A stretch of DNA of 64,000 nucleotides, taken from Dama dama. Taxonomy: Eukaryota; Chordata; Mammalia; Artiodactyla; Cervidae. Where the stretch lies: contig NC_083701.1 in assembly GCF_033118175.1 (NCBI RefSeq), forward strand, positions 67,169,001-67,233,000. Reading direction: 5' to 3'. Shown in pieces: positions 1-11,505 of this stretch; the stretch's first letter is position 1; each line of letters opens with the position of its first letter. The notes beneath the pieces were generated by a model. It saw only the letters and a list, made by a program, of their open reading frames with translations. It was not told the DNA's origin and searched no databases. A program made the translations under genes and the position numbers.

Positions 1-339
1 GAAAAGGGAATGTGTGTAATTTAGTGTAATTTGAAATATTATGGAAAGCAACAATCAGTGGAAATGGAAATGTCTGGGATAATGCCCTGGGCCTGGCCAG
101 TGATGTCTGGTGAAACCCACAATTCCTCAAGGCCTTCACACATACTGGTCCCTCTGCCTGAATACTCTGCCTGCCTCTCCCACTCTTCATCTGGCTAATT
201 CCCATTTATCCTTCAGCAAACTACTTTAATGTCACAACCTCAGATAAATCTCTGATCCAAGTCTAAATTAACCCTCAAGTCTAAATTAACCTCCTGTCAA
301 TTCTCTGATAGAACCCAGTTCTTTTCCTTTATCATAATT
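1..339. other. No recognised element
   Basis: I see no gene, RNA gene or familiar repeat here. The sequence is AT-leaning single-copy-looking DNA with no long ORF. Confidence 0.4.
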
Positions 340-551
340 GTGTGTGTGTTAGCTTCTCAGTCATGTCCAACTCTTTGGGACCCCATGGACTGTAGCCCGC
401 CAGACTCCTCTGCCCATGGGATTCTCCAGGCAAGAATACTGGAGTGGGTTGCCATTTCCTTCTCCAGGGGATCTTCCTGACCTAGGAATCAAACTCAGGT
501 CTCCTACATTGCAGGCAGACTCTCTACCGTCTGAGCTACCAGGGAAGCCCC
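340..551 (-). mobile_element. Bov-tA SINE (antisense)
   Basis: The stretch reads as the reverse complement of a ruminant tRNA-derived SINE. It starts with a short GT run (the SINE's 3' CA-rich tail) and the BovB-like tail 'cagtcatgtccaactcttt'. It ends in 'accagggaagcccc', the complement of the SINE head 'gggcttccctggt'. Length is near full (about 210 bp). The ORF reading through it is SINE sequence, not a gene. Confidence 0.93.
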
Positions 552-1199
552 ATAGTTACCACAACATAAAGTATATATTTATACCTATGTTCATTGTCCA
601 ATGTCCATCTCACCTATGAGGACGGCAATCAGTTTTGTTTGACTCTCCCACTATGTTTGAATTCCTTATCAATATCGGGGCCCCAACCAATAGTCATGAA
701 ATAAATGAACGCACGAAGTTCTGAGAAAAGAAGAGCCACTGCACTTATGAATTATAATTCCATTTATAGTACTGTCATCAAAGGTGGATTATTTGTGTTC
801 CTTAACTTTAAGAGGCTGTCCCTAGACAAATTAAAATAAATCTATTTACTTATCTACTGTAGATTTGCATTTTATGAGTCACATTTTGTTCCAAGAAGGC
901 AAAGCCCAGCCAAGAACTTGTCATAAACAGTCCTAAAGGAAAAAAAAAAAGTACTTTCTTAAAATTATAATTAGATGTTCTAGGGGATACCTGCTCTTTT
1001 TGCCTTCTCAACGTCCTTTGCATTCTTTAGAAGCAAGGACCACCATGTGTGACCTCTCTGGGTTGTGCACTCCCTGACTCCAGGAGGTCCCGTTCACATA
1101 CACTACATCGTGAATTAGCGGTCTGAAGCTGGGCAGCATGGTGGCCCTGACATCACTCTTCCTGTTGGTGAACGCTTCTCATACACCGTATCATTCAGT
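552..1199. other. No recognised element
   Basis: Unassigned AT-rich sequence with one short A run near 940. Nothing protein-like or repeat-like was identified. Confidence 0.35.
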
Positions 1200-1597
1200 C
1201 CGTGCATGGGCTCCCTTGCCAAAGAGATGAACACGTGATCCAAGCCAGTTGATCAAAAAACTATCTCTAGAAATCATCGCTACTTATTGTAGGACTACAT
1301 ATAAATCGGGATTTCCAGCACTGAGAAGCATGAACGTCTCAAGCTGCGAGAAGCCCTTTTGCCACATAAAGACAAAAAACCTGTCTGTGAGGGACATCAA
1401 CATACAGGAAGGCCGAACTGAAAGAAGGAAAACATGAAACAGATTTTTGATGCTCAGAGCTGATCCCCAGCCCAGCCTAAACTACTCCTGGGCTTTTCAG
1501 TTTTGTGATCTGGTTAAGTTCCCTCCCTTGTTTAGTCAAGTTTGAGTTGAACCTCTGTTACTTACAACTCCAAGAGCACTGGCTAATACAGATACAT
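1200..1597 (+). mobile_element. Old ERVL-type LTR remnant (LTR16/33-like)
   Basis: The stretch has the cadence of an old mammalian LTR: 'cacgtgatccaagccag' near the start, then 'cttttcagttttgtga', 'tttgagttgaacctctgttacttacaa' and 'ctggctaatacaga' at the end. The family name is tentative. It is degenerate and carries no internal viral genes. Confidence 0.35.
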
Positions 1598-1999
1598 AAT
1601 TGAAATCATAAATGAGGAACTTGGACCTTGTATTCTGCTTAACGGGAAACTAAATTTGCTGCTTGTGACAACAATGACATCACGTATCTGCCTACTGCCC
1701 TCCAATTGCTTCTCATGGTGCCCAGAAAAAAGCTGTCTGTCCACACACATGGCCAGTAGATCTCTACACGGTCTGACCTGACCTCCTCCGACTCCCCCTG
1801 CCTTTCGCTCACTGTGCATCAGGAATCCTGACCTTGGTGACCCTTATAAGGGCCAAGCATGCTGCCACCAGAGATTATTTGCACTTGACATTTCCTTGCC
1901 TGGTACAGGCTTCTCCCAGTTTACCTGCTTGACTATATTCTGTTCTCTGTTCATATGTGAACTTCCCTCATCATCCCATCCAACAATCTTTTCCTCTCT
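1598..1999. other. No recognised element
   Basis: Unassigned sequence between an LTR remnant and a MaLR LTR. An ORF on the minus strand here resembles nothing I know. Confidence 0.35.
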
Positions 2000-2454
2000 G
2001 TATTAGTTTCCTAGGGGTTCCATAACAAAGTACCACAAATTCGATGGCTTGATTCAACAGCAGTGTATTGTTTCACAATTCTGGAAGCTAGAAGTCTGAG
2101 ATCAAGATGTTGGCAGAGTTGGTTTGCTCTGAAAGCTGTGAGGGACTATCTGTTCCATACCTTGCTCCTAGCTTCTGGTGGCTTGCTGGCAATCATTGGC
2201 ATTCTTTGGCTAATAGAAGCTCCATCCAAATCTCAGCCTTCATCTTCACATGACATTCACCCCGTGTGTATGTCTGTCACTGTATCCAAACTTCCCCGTT
2301 TTGTAAGGACTCCAGTCATATTGGATTAGGACCTCCTCCAATGATCTCATCTTGACTTGATCATCTGCAAAGACCCTATTTTCAAATAAGGTCGCATTCA
2401 CAAGTACTGAGAATTCAACATCTTTTTGAGGGGACAGAATTCATCCCATAACAC
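2000..2454 (-). mobile_element. MaLR (MLT1-type) solo LTR, antisense
   Basis: The sequence opens with 'tattagtttcctaggggttcc', contains 'cacaattctggaagctagaagt' and 'catattggattaggacc', and ends in 'gaattcatcccataacac'. Together this is the reverse complement of an MLT1-type ERVL-MaLR LTR. It lies alone, with no internal viral region, so it is a solo LTR relic. Confidence 0.8.
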
Positions 2455-2514
2455 TCCTCTTAAGCTATCTTATTTTGCTTTATAGTATGTACCTGACATT
2501 ATAAACTATGTTTA

Positions 2515-2962
2515 TACTGATTTTTAATGCCTTTCTCTGCTTCAACTAGGACATAAGTCCCATGAGCGTGTAGATGTAATATTATATCCACAGTTCGGTT
2601 TTTTTCCCTGATTTTTCTTAATTAATTTATTTTAATTGGAGGCTAATATTTTACAATATTGTAGTGGTTTTTGCTGTACATTGACATGAATCTGCCATGA
2701 GTGTACATGTATTCCCCATCCAGAACCCCCCTCCTACCTCTCTCCCCATCCCATCCTCCAGGGTCATCCCAGTGCACCAGCCCTGAGCACCCTGTCTCAT
2801 ACATCAAACCTGGACCAGCGATCTATTTCACATATGGTAATATACCTGTTTCAATGCTACCCTCTCAAATCATTCCACCCTCACCTTCTCCCAATTTTTT
2901 CCAGTTTTTAAAACAGTGCCTGGTATATAGGGTGTACGCAATCAAAATTTGTTAAATGTGTT
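2515..2962 (+). mobile_element. L2 LINE 3' end, split by an L1
   Basis: The left part (2515-2597) contains 'aggacataagtcccatgagcg'. The right part (2906-2962) contains 'acagtgcctggtatatagggtg' and 'ttaaatgtg', the characteristic L2 3' terminus. The two halves are separated by an antisense bovine L1 3' end, so the L2 is the older element. Confidence 0.55.
2598..2905 (-). mobile_element. Bovine-type L1 3' end, antisense, 5'-truncated
   Basis: 'attggaggctaatattttac' followed by 'ttgtagtggtttttgctgtac' and 'gggtcatcccagtgcaccag' is the reverse complement of the 3' UTR of ruminant L1. A T-rich start at about 2598-2640 matches the complementary poly(A) tail. Only the last 300 bp of the LINE are present. 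Confidence 0.8.
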
Positions 2963-3639
2963 AATACTACATAGGAAAATGGGCTCTCCTATTTTAAAAT
3001 ATAAAGTCTGAAACTTCTTTGTGCATAGTCAACTATTTGAAGAAACTAAATCTTCTCAGATGGCTTTAATATGTGTATTAAAGAGTCTAAGACTTACTGG
3101 AGATCTATAAAAAAAAAAAATCTCTGTCACAAACTAACATACCATTCCTTTGAAAACAGAGGGGTGGACAGAAACACTCTAAGGAAGAATGGAATCTGGG
3201 AGTGGTAGGTTGAGAGGGGACATGTGAGAAGTGCTAGACGTTAAACAAGTTTATGAGTGGTCAAGCTTTGGCAAAATCCTGCAGTAGTAATCGTTTTGTC
3301 TGACTTCATGATAAAAGTATGCCGGTGGCCTTCAATGAAGTTACATTGTTTTCATCATTAAAAAATAATATTAATGCGAAAGCAAATTTTGCCTGCTGCA
3401 GATATTAGAGGTGCCCCCTCAGGTACAACTCTGTCCAGTTGTATTATCCTTATCTGTCTTTCATCTGATGCCCCCATTGGAATATGAGCTGAGGGTAGGG
3501 TCTGTGTCTTTTTAACCCACAACCAGTCAAAAAAACAAGTGATTAATTAACTATCAGTGTATTTGCAGCACACACACACACGCACACACACAAAGAGTTA
3601 AGAGCCCTTACATAAGGCTTTTTAGAAATCAATAAATAA
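2963..3639. other. Unassigned sequence
   Basis: Contains an A run near 3110-3120 and a phrase at about 3470-3520 ('ggaatatgagctgagggtagggtctgtgtc') that hints at an L2 3' end, too weak to call separately. No gene. Confidence 0.3.
3568..3592. repeat. (CA)n microsatellite
   Basis: About twelve CA units interrupted once by CG. A short dinucleotide tract, likely low in polymorphism. Confidence 0.9.
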
Positions 3640-3995
3640 GAAGACAGGTGACCCAGTAGATCAAAGGAAGTGCAGATGCCATATAAACATAACAGGTTGC
3701 TCAATCTTGCCAGTAGCCAGGGAAATGCAAATTAAAATCATAGCAAAATTGAATTTTTGCCCATCTGCTTGGCAAAAGTTGAAAAGATTGATAACTTCCA
3801 GGCTGGTGAGGGTGTGAATAACCAGGCACTCTCAAACTTCTGAGTGTGGGATCGTATGTGGAACTGTATGTCCAATTTCAGAATACACTGACCTTTTGAC
3901 CTAAAAATCCTAACTTTAGGTTTCTCTCCTATAAAACAGGCAGTCTTCAAAATAATACATATCAATAAGGCTTCAGAATTTCAATATAGGAAAGA
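3640..3995 (+). mobile_element. Old L1 (L1M) fragment, sense
   Basis: 'ccagggaaatgcaaattaaaatca' and later 'ggctggtgagggtgtg' are the familiar L1 end-of-ORF2 and 3' UTR phrases. Highly diverged and truncated at both ends. Confidence 0.65.
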
Positions 3996-4639
3996 CATAG
4001 GGGTCTCATTTGGTTTTAAACAAATCAAGAATATGATATTTTTGTACTTTTGAGTTTGTGAAGTAAAATTCCTGCTCTCAAAGAATTAATTATCAATTAA
4101 GTAGCAGAAGCAACATTTATCAAATGTCAACTGGAGGCAAAGAATGTTGTTTGATTCCCTAATTCTGTTTAGTCACGAATATTTAAGAAAGTCACTCTTA
4201 GCTTCTACCAGTCTAAACCACCCTAAACCAGTCTCTGATGAAAGTAAACCCTTAGCCCTAGAGGTGAGCTTGGAAAGTGAGAAGTCAAATGGGCAGGAAC
4301 ACTGGGCAGTAAATTCAGCTTTTGCTCTCAAATTTCACTCTGTGCTCTAACCATCCCTAGTTGTTTCTGTTTATAATTAAAAAGGGGAAAGTGCTGGTTA
4401 GAGCAAGAATTGCCACAACCATTTTCTCATACTCAGGGAGTGGCTTAATAAGTATATTTATAACATATCCAGGGAAAATGCCAGACAGCCCTCTTTGAAT
4501 AGAAGAAATGACTGCTCCGACTGAGAAAGAAAAGGTATTTTTATCACACTGAAGTGCTCTGCATAAGGAAGTGAGAAGAACTTCGACTTTTCCTAGGGAT
4601 AGGGAGGAGGTGAAGATCAAGGAAGATATGAGGGGCTTG
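3996..4639. other. No recognised element
   Basis: Unassigned AT-rich sequence. ORFs at 4144-4350 and on the opposite strand at 4357-4620 resemble nothing known. Confidence 0.35.
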
Positions 4640-5080
4640 GGAGGAAAAGCAAAGACTCCCCTAGAAGGGGGATGGAATTGGGTCTAGCAGGATGCTGGAG
4701 GCCGGGTGGTGCTCCCATAATGCGATCATGTGCTCTCCCCAGACCTGCCCCGGCCACTCCGGGCTTTGGAGTGAGGGCTGGCTCTTTCCAGGGCAGCTCC
4801 CAGCAGTGACTGAGGCAGGCGGCGGCCAGGGCCCAGCTATTTCCACCAGAGAGGGGACCCCTGTACTGACCAGGCGGAGCACCTCTCATTTTGACAAAGC
4901 CTTTGTCAAAATGAAGCCTGGGTCAGATGGCTTCCCTCCCTTTTGTTTCTCAGCTCTTACTCCCCAGAAACCCTTCCCCACTTCCCTCTGTCAGCACCTG
5001 CTCCCGGGAGAGCTGACTGGCGCAACCAGAGACCCCTTGTTTGCCCCTGCCAAAGTTCTAACCCAGTGGGATTTTTTTTT
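4640..5080. other. GC-rich non-repeat island
   Basis: This block is clearly GC-richer than its flanks and matches no repeat family I know. ORFs are open on both strands (for example 140 codons at 4692-5114), which is expected from base composition; none looks like a known protein. It holds a long perfect palindrome at 4886-4914. A conserved regulatory element is possible but unproven. Confidence 0.4.
4886..4914. promoter_or_regulatory. 29-bp perfect palindrome with paired HMG-box-type motifs
   Basis: Two 14-bp arms are exact reverse complements around a single C at 4900. Each arm contains ACAAAG/CTTTGT, the core recognised by SOX and TCF/LEF HMG-box proteins, so the site reads ACAAAG-C-CTTTGT. 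The palindrome is seen directly; a regulatory role is inference. Confidence 0.4.
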
Positions 5081-7280
5081 TTTAGACTCTGAAAGAAACC
5101 ATTTCTCACTTTAATTTCAAGTTCAGGAATTAAAACCAAATAATTGCTGGTTCGTCCTGTGCCATACAGTCACTGCTTAACTTCAGAGACAACTGGCTTT
5201 GTCTGAGTGAACAATCACACTTTTCCCCAGGAACATATTTTTTTCCTTTTTTGTTGTTAAAGAGAAATGAGAGAAATTCTAGGGGGAGAAGACCTGCAAA
5301 TGGTGATACAAAAATTGTAACTTTTATAAGCAATGGAATCCTAATTTCAGAATAAACAAAGACCTCCTAGTTTATTCTAAATAAAGCCCCTAACTTTGCA
5401 TCAGAGAGTTCATCCATAGAGCACTTGAAAGCTGTAATCTAGATTTCCAGTTACAAAAGCAAATAAGTAAACAACAAAAAACAGCTTTGCAACCATCTTA
5501 GTAAAAACAGTTAACATTCCAAGTGATTATAACTTGTGTTTGTATTATTCAGAATGACTATAATACTAGGTGGTAACTCCCATCTAGATAAACTAGCGCT
5601 TATGTTATTGAAGTAGATGATAAAGTTCGGTGTTTGGGATCTTATGGTTTTTTTCAACTGAATGTATTTTTCTTTTCATTGTTTTCAACTCACCAATTGT
5701 ATTTGTTGAAAGGACAGTTCCATTTTCATTTTCAGAAAAAACAACACACGAGCCCACTTGGCCTTTTGGGTCTATGTGCTGAGGAAATTGTGAGGCAATC
5801 ATGAATTCAGTAGTGTATTTATTGGGAGAGGGGCATTCTGGGTTTTGTTAAGAAGAGCAAACAAGCTCAGAAATGTGTAACTTGAAACAATAAATAGTTG
5901 TTACTTGTTTAATAAACTTTTAAATCTATCAGCAAGGAAGCTGACATTTGAAATGGCTTCTCTGAGTATTTATTAAGGGAATATACTTGTCAATTCCCTT
6001 TATTCTCTAAATGCTCTTTTCTCTGCACTATTTTGCCATCTCTGCTGAAATTACATCTCCACTTGTCTCTTTCTCATTTTGAAAAAGCAGGAGCTCCCCT
6101 TCAGCCCCAGTCTGCTTCAGCTTCATTAATCCACCTTGTACCTGGGCCAGCTTGGGGCAAATGAGGTTATGATGAGATTTCTCAGCCTCTTAGGAAGACC
6201 GCGCTCCCCACACCTTTCAGTTGTTGCTTTGAGGGTCTGCTGTGCCATCCACCCTCTCCCTTCCAGTGACCCACTGACCCACTGCTCCCAGGGCAAGGTG
6301 GCTGCTGACCTAAGTCCACCTATATCTGGTTTCTGTTGATACCATAGATCAGCCCACTTGTCTACATAAAAGGGTGGTTTCAGCTACAAATTACATGCAG
6401 ACGGTCAGGTTATCTTCTCTGTGCTGCTAAAATTGAGACAGCATTTTTTAAGACAAAGGCAATCATTTGAGTGAATATTTACTAATATACATACATATGT
6501 ATATTATATGTTCAATGACAGTGATGGTGTCTATTCAGAACCATGGAGTACAGGATATTCCCACATTTATAAACATATGTGCATAAATGTTAGTGTTGCC
6601 CATATCATGAATGGAAAATTGTTTTCCTGTTTCATTCTTAAATAGTTTAAATAGGAATTACTCAATAATATTCATTGCTATTTTTAGTAATAGCTCAAAA
6701 TAAGTAGTTTCTTTGTAAAAAGTTTGTGATCTAAACAAGACATGTCAAGCCAACACCTAAAAAAATTAGCTCAGAAAAACCTAGGCTTCCACATTTGGGG
6801 GAGAAACTAGCCTTAGAAGTTGCCCTTTGTTGAATTTCCCCAAGCTAGGATTATTCAAAGTTTTTGTTTACACCTCTGAATACATGGACAAGACTTGATG
6901 ACCATCATCTTTAATTCATGGTGTATTACTAAATAATAATGTGAGTGAGAGAAGGAGGAGAAGGAAAGGACACAGAGCTGGAAGACTATCTGGCTCAGGC
7001 TCCATGTTTACGAAAGGCCTGGAATTTGGGCTTTTGACTCACCTCCAAAGGACGTTACACAAAAATATTCTGATAGAGTGGTTGAAAGAAGACACCCCCA
7101 TCCAAATTCAAAATTGAGATCCCTGACTAAACCACACCACCTTTTGTGTTAAAAAGTTAAATCTTTTAATTACCTTCTGACTTGCACAACTGTCTTGTGT
7201 CATAATTTCTTTTGTATTAAAGGCATCAATTGTTAAAATGTGAACATTCAAAACACCACCAATTTTTATTAGGGAAAAAC
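5081..7280. other. 2.2 kb without recognised elements
   Basis: No familiar repeat or gene. Small points: a T10-11 run near 5071-5083 at its edge, and an AT palindrome at 6483-6506 with 11-bp arms and a 2-base spacer. Overlapping short ORFs are unconvincing. Confidence 0.35.
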
Positions 7281-7413
7281 AAAGTTTGGGAATTCCCTGG
7301 CAGTCCAGTGGTTAGGACTCCATGCTTTCACTGTGGAGGGCATGGGTTTGATCCCTGGTCAGGAAACTAAAATCTCACAAGCTGTGCAGCATAGCCAGAA
7401 AAAAAAAAAGTTT
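7281..7413 (+). mobile_element. CHR-type tRNA SINE with target-site duplication
   Basis: The element runs from 'gggaattccctggcagtccag' (7288) through the pol III B-box-like 'gggtttgatccctgg' to a poly(A) tail ending at about 7406. A 7-bp duplication, AAAGTTT, flanks it at 7281-7287 and 7407-7413. This is the cetacean-hippo-ruminant tRNA-derived SINE family; sense orientation. Confidence 0.88.
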
Positions 7414-8639
7414 AATATTCTAGGGACCTCAAAAAATAATGGAAGCAACCAGGATCTCCCTCAGCTTTTGAGAAGCTCTGAAATTATTTGGTTAGAATGC
7501 AAATATTTCCATGATGTAGCAGGAACATTTCTATGTAACCCTAAGATACTATGACTAAGAAATCTGGAAATAAGGAAATTGTAGGAAAAAATGAGTTGCA
7601 TGCGCCAAATGAAGACTCAATACACACCTTTTTGTTTTTCCTTCATGCTAAATTTTATGGGCTTCCATGAGTCTTACTATTACAACCTATTTAATGCATA
7701 TTTAAAACATTCAATATTTGCATCTTTAAAGCATGCATTCTCAATTTGAAGTCACTAACTTTTCTTGGTAATCTTAGAGAAGCAGCATGTGTGAGAAGTT
7801 GTGAATGTTCAATCAGAGTAAACTGCATGATGAAAAATGTTCTTGAACCCTGAGGCCTGGAGTGTTCAAATAAAACCGGATATGTAAGATTCTTTAAAAG
7901 ATTAGTCTTACAGAAATGCCTTAAAGGAGAAAGGAGTGACAAAACAATAGGAAAGTCAACTCTTCTGGGTTAGAAGGGAAGGTTAAATCTGGGTAGGAGG
8001 TCAACAGAGGTCATTTGAATTATAAATATCTTGAAAGGGAACTTCTTCCTCCCGTCTGCCCAGTTCCCACAACTGCTGGGGAAGCATTCATAGTTATTTC
8101 AGCAAATCCAGTACAGAGTTTTGGGAACAACCATTTTGGGACTGAAATACGAAGCCAACTGTCTAGTTGGATGGGGGAAATTATATCTTTGAGACCAATA
8201 GGCGTTGGTCTAGAGACGTTTTGAGAAGAGACAAAGGGCACCAAGGGTGAAAGGAATGTTCGAGTCTGAATTTCATCGCTGCTACAGGGGCAGTGTATTC
8301 CTGATGGTCTTAACTCAAGGGCTCAAAGTGAAAACACAATGCAAGGAGGAACGCTCATGTCCACCCTGGGGGGTCCAGAGTCCTAAACACTAAAATAGGA
8401 TCTACTGAGTAATAACAGCACAAGTTGTAACCTTCTAGAATCACACAAAATGCAGGTGGAAGTAAGATTTTAAAAATCCACAGTGAGTCCAGGAAAAAGT
8501 ATAACACATATAGGTAACTAAGGGCTCGGTTTATGGCGACAAGGAACAACTTCAAATTCCCTGTAAATGGTCCCTGATGTTTTTGGATCTCTGTGTCACA
8601 TCTCAGTATATGATGTGAAGGTGAAGGGCCCTCTCAGGA
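7414..8639. other. No recognised element
   Basis: Unassigned sequence. Paired ORFs at about 8015-8244 on both strands are not recognisable proteins. Confidence 0.35.
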
Positions 8640-8770
8640 TGGATATATGTTCTATACATATGATCTCAAGTATTCCTCTTAGCAGCACTGTGAGTTGGGG
8701 ATTTTTATTCCCATTTTACAAATAATGAAACAATCTCAAAGAAGGATCTCAAGCCGTTTACCCAAGATCA
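8640..8770 (+). mobile_element. MIR SINE, sense
   Basis: 'ttattcccattttacaaataatgaaac' with 'agcagcactgtgagttgggga' upstream and 'acccaagatca' downstream follows the MIR core region. An ancient fragment. Confidence 0.7.
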
Positions 8771-8919
8771 AGTGGGAAAGTTGGACTTTGGATTCATACT
8801 CTTTCTTCAGTATCATTCTGTGTCTTTCTTGCTGGTATTTTAACTACTGCTTGCAAACTAACCAGACTTTTCCTTTCTTTAAGGAGAATCACCCAAGATT
8901 GAAATATGAAATCGTCTTC

Positions 8920-9035
8920 AACCTTTCCAGTCAATTATTTCACCAATATTTATTGAGTACCTACTACAAGCTAGGCATTGACATAAAGAACGAGCGAAAT
9001 ATAATGCCTGCTGTCAGAAAGTATAGTTCATATGT
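8920..9035 (-). mobile_element. L2 3' end, antisense
   Basis: 'accaatatttattgagtacctactacaagctaggcattg' is the reverse complement of the L2 3' terminus. The following text has the expected 'atgcctgctgtc' phrase. Confidence 0.6.
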
Positions 9036-9499
9036 GGACTCAGTTACTAAAGTTTGTTGAGCTTATTTATCATAATCTATCCCCATCTTTCTTTTCTGAG
9101 TGTCTCCCCTGTTCAGGCCCTTACTCCCTGCTGCTTGGACAATAGACTTAAAACTGATCTCTATCTGTTACACCTAGGGTCAAAGGAGAACTACTCACAG
9201 AGTTGCGGGCACAGTAAAAAAAAAAAAAAAAAAAATTAAGTAATGCAGAGACATTCAGAAACTAGCAACAGTGGGAAGCAATGACCACGCCTAGGGCCAG
9301 TTTGTTCTAGATCTGCCATCCCTTAGGAGCTACAGTCATGGAGGCAGGCAGCTAAGATGCCTCTCTTCTCTTTCTCTCTGATCTGCCGGTACAACCCTCT
9401 GCTCGGACTCAGAAGCCAGCCAGCCCCAAGTCTGAAATCTGCAAGGGTCAGCCTCCCTGTGCAGAATGAATCAAATAGCAACAAATGGAGAATAACCAG
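9036..9499. other. Unassigned sequence with A20 run
   Basis: A 20-base poly(A) run lies at 9216-9235. It may be the tail of an unrecognised retroposon, but I cannot define a body or a duplication around it. Confidence 0.35.
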
Positions 9500-10380
9500 T
9501 TCTCTATTCATCCACTCAACAAATATGTACTGGATGTGTGGTCCATGATAGGCACGGTGGCTGCAATAGTAAGCAGAATGGATCTTTCCTCCATGGAGCT
9601 TGTACTTGGGTGGAGGCCACTGAGAAAAAATCAAATAAAACACAAACGAGCCTCATTCAAATGGAAGAAGAGCTGCAAAGAAAAGGAACCCAGTTCAATA
9701 AGAGAATATAGTGGAGCACACTCAGTCAACTTTGAGAGTCAGGAAGGCTTCCTCAAGAAAGGGACAATATCTGAGAGACAAAGGAGGAGATTAGAGTGGA
9801 GGGTAGGAACTGGAGGGCATATTTAAGCAGAAGACACTGTGGGCAAAGTGCCCTCCCTGCTCGTGGTGGGAGGGAGCAAGGCTCATCCAGGGAACCGAGA
9901 GACATGCAGTGGAGGACAGGCCTTATGGAAGGACAGTGGCTTTAGTGAAGCCAGGAGTGGGCCCAGGGCTCAACAGGGAAGGTTTTATGGGCCAGGTTAA
10001 GGATTTTGGTTTATACCTTAACAGCAAGTGGGAAACCAACAGAGTTTTCACACAGGGAGGGAACAAGGATAGGGCTGGACACAAGTCAGATGTCAGAACT
10101 ATTTGGGAAGTTTACTCTGGGTACAATATGGAGGCTGAATGGAAGATGGGTAGAGACCAGCTCTAGGCTGTTATGCAAGTCCAGGTGAGAGAGTGAACTC
10201 ACAACCTGTGATGGTAGCAGTGGAGATGAAGGGCAGGGAAGATCTTAAGAGTGATTCACGCAACCGTAACGGGACTCGGCGGGGCACTGGGCGTGGGGGT
10301 GAGGAAAGTGAAGTGCCAGGATGACTCCCAGGACTTGAATGAGTGATTGAGGTATTCATTGAGCTAGGGAAACGTGGTAG
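9500..10380 (-). mobile_element. L2 LINE, antisense, 3' part
   Basis: Starts with 'attcatccactcaacaaatatgtactgg' (complement of the L2 3' end). It continues through 'atggatctttcctccatggagctt', 'ttatgggccaggttaaggattttgg', 'gtccaggtgagag' and 'gatgactcccaggactt', all complementary to the L2 coding and 3' region. It probably belongs to the same insertion as 12510-13540, with younger elements in between. Confidence 0.65.
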
Positions 10381-10394
10381 GCCAGATTTGGAAA

Positions 10395-10985
10395 TTGTTA
10401 TCAGTTTAATTGTGTGCCCTCAAAACAGATAGGCTAAAGTCCTAACCCCAGTACCTCTGAATGCAGGTCTCAGGGTGAGGACTTTAGTCTCTCTATTAGG
10501 TTAAAGAATGTGACCTTATTTGTTTACAGAGTTAAAATGAGGTCATTAGGGCGGGCCTTAATCCAAAATGACTGGATGTTCTTTTAAAAAGGGGAAAGAA
10601 TTCCCTGGCAGTCCAGTGGTTAGGACTTTGCACTGTCACTGACCAGAGCCCTGATGCAACCCCTGGTCAGGGAACTGAGATCCTACAAGCCCACGCAGTG
10701 CAGCTTAAAAAAAAGGCAGAGAATTTGGACACAGAGATGTGCAGAGGGAAGATCATGTGAAAGCACGGGAAGAACACTGTTTGATGAGCCAAGGAATGTC
10801 TGAGGTTACCAGAAGCTGGGCCAGAGGCATGGAACGGATTATTTCTCATCACCCTTGGAGGGGACCAAGCCTGCCAACACCTTGATTTTTGACTTTTAGC
10901 CTCCAAAACTGTGAAACAACATATTTATGTTATTTAAACTACTCAATTTGTGGGACTTTGTTATAGTAGCCATAACAAACTAATA
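10395..10985 (+). mobile_element. MaLR (MLT1-type) LTR, sense, split by a CHR SINE
   Basis: 'taaccccagtacctctgaatg' and 'aaaatgaggtcattagggcgggcc' on the left, then 'ccttgatttttgacttttagcctccaaaactgtg' and 'gccataacaaactaatacag' on the right, are a continuous MLT1-type LTR. A CHR SINE at 10599-10714 interrupts it. The LTR sits inside the antisense L2 block. Confidence 0.8.
10599..10714 (+). mobile_element. CHR-type tRNA SINE inside a MaLR LTR
   Basis: 'aattccctggcagtccagtgg' through 'gatgcaacccctggtcaggg' to an A8 tail. It interrupts the LTR at 10598/10715, so it is younger than the LTR. The duplication at its ends is unclear because both flanks are purine-rich. Confidence 0.85.
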
Positions 10986-11044
10986 CAGCCATGAAAATCA
11001 GAAATTTGATCCTGAACAAATGGAGCTGAAGGGGCTATTTGAGA

Positions 11045-11290
11045 AGCAGTATAGCAAAATGATTGAGAGCATGGACTACAGTATGGAACCATCTGCTCTG
11101 GAGTGACCTAGCTTTGCTACTTACCAGCTGTGGGAGCACACACAAGTTAGCGTAAATCATTTAGCCTCAGTCTCCTCACTGTAACTAGGAATAATGCCTT
11201 TCTCATGGAGTTCTTATGAGGAGCAAATGAGCTAATTGTAAAGAACTTAAAACAGTGCCTCTCACATAGTAGGCACTATAGAAGAGTTTA
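11045..11290 (-). mobile_element. MIR SINE, antisense, near full length
   Basis: 'ctttgctacttaccagctgtgg', 'tttagcctcagtctcctcactgtaa', 'gttcttatgaggagcaaatgag' and 'acagtgcctctcacatagtagg' follow the reverse complement of MIR from tail to head. Confidence 0.8.
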
Positions 11291-11505
11291 TTTAAATGTA
11301 TACAAATACATAAAGCATCTAAATATTGAATAGAGTTGGTTATAAGAGTCTGGAATTCAGAAGAGAGTCCTGCGTTCTAAAATTGGGAGTCATGGACAAG
11401 TAACTGAAACTGTACAGGAGAGCACAATGGCCTAGTAAGTGTGGGATGAAAGAGGATAGGGCTTCTGGCCAAGTCTTGACATCTCCAGCATTTAATGGCT
11501 GGATA

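Noticed and set aside
416..619. ORF giving a peptide with SRQEYWSGLPFPSP, repeated at many sites (for example 27807-28037, 35300-35503, 42160-42501)
   Set aside because: It is the translated antisense of Bov-tA SINEs. The recurrence reflects the repeat, not a protein family.
4692..5114. 140-codon ORF in the GC-rich island
   Set aside because: Frames are open on both strands because of base composition. No recognisable domain, no splice-site support.
6483..6506. AT palindrome with 11-bp arms
   Set aside because: Composed only of TA/TG/CA steps in AT-rich DNA. It is expected by chance more often than the 4886 palindrome and has no protein-site character.
7288..7411. tRNA gene suggested by B-box-like GGTTCGATCC motifs in SINEs
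   Set aside because: All such motifs sit in tRNA-derived SINE heads without a foldable cloverleaf; no independent tRNA gene was found.
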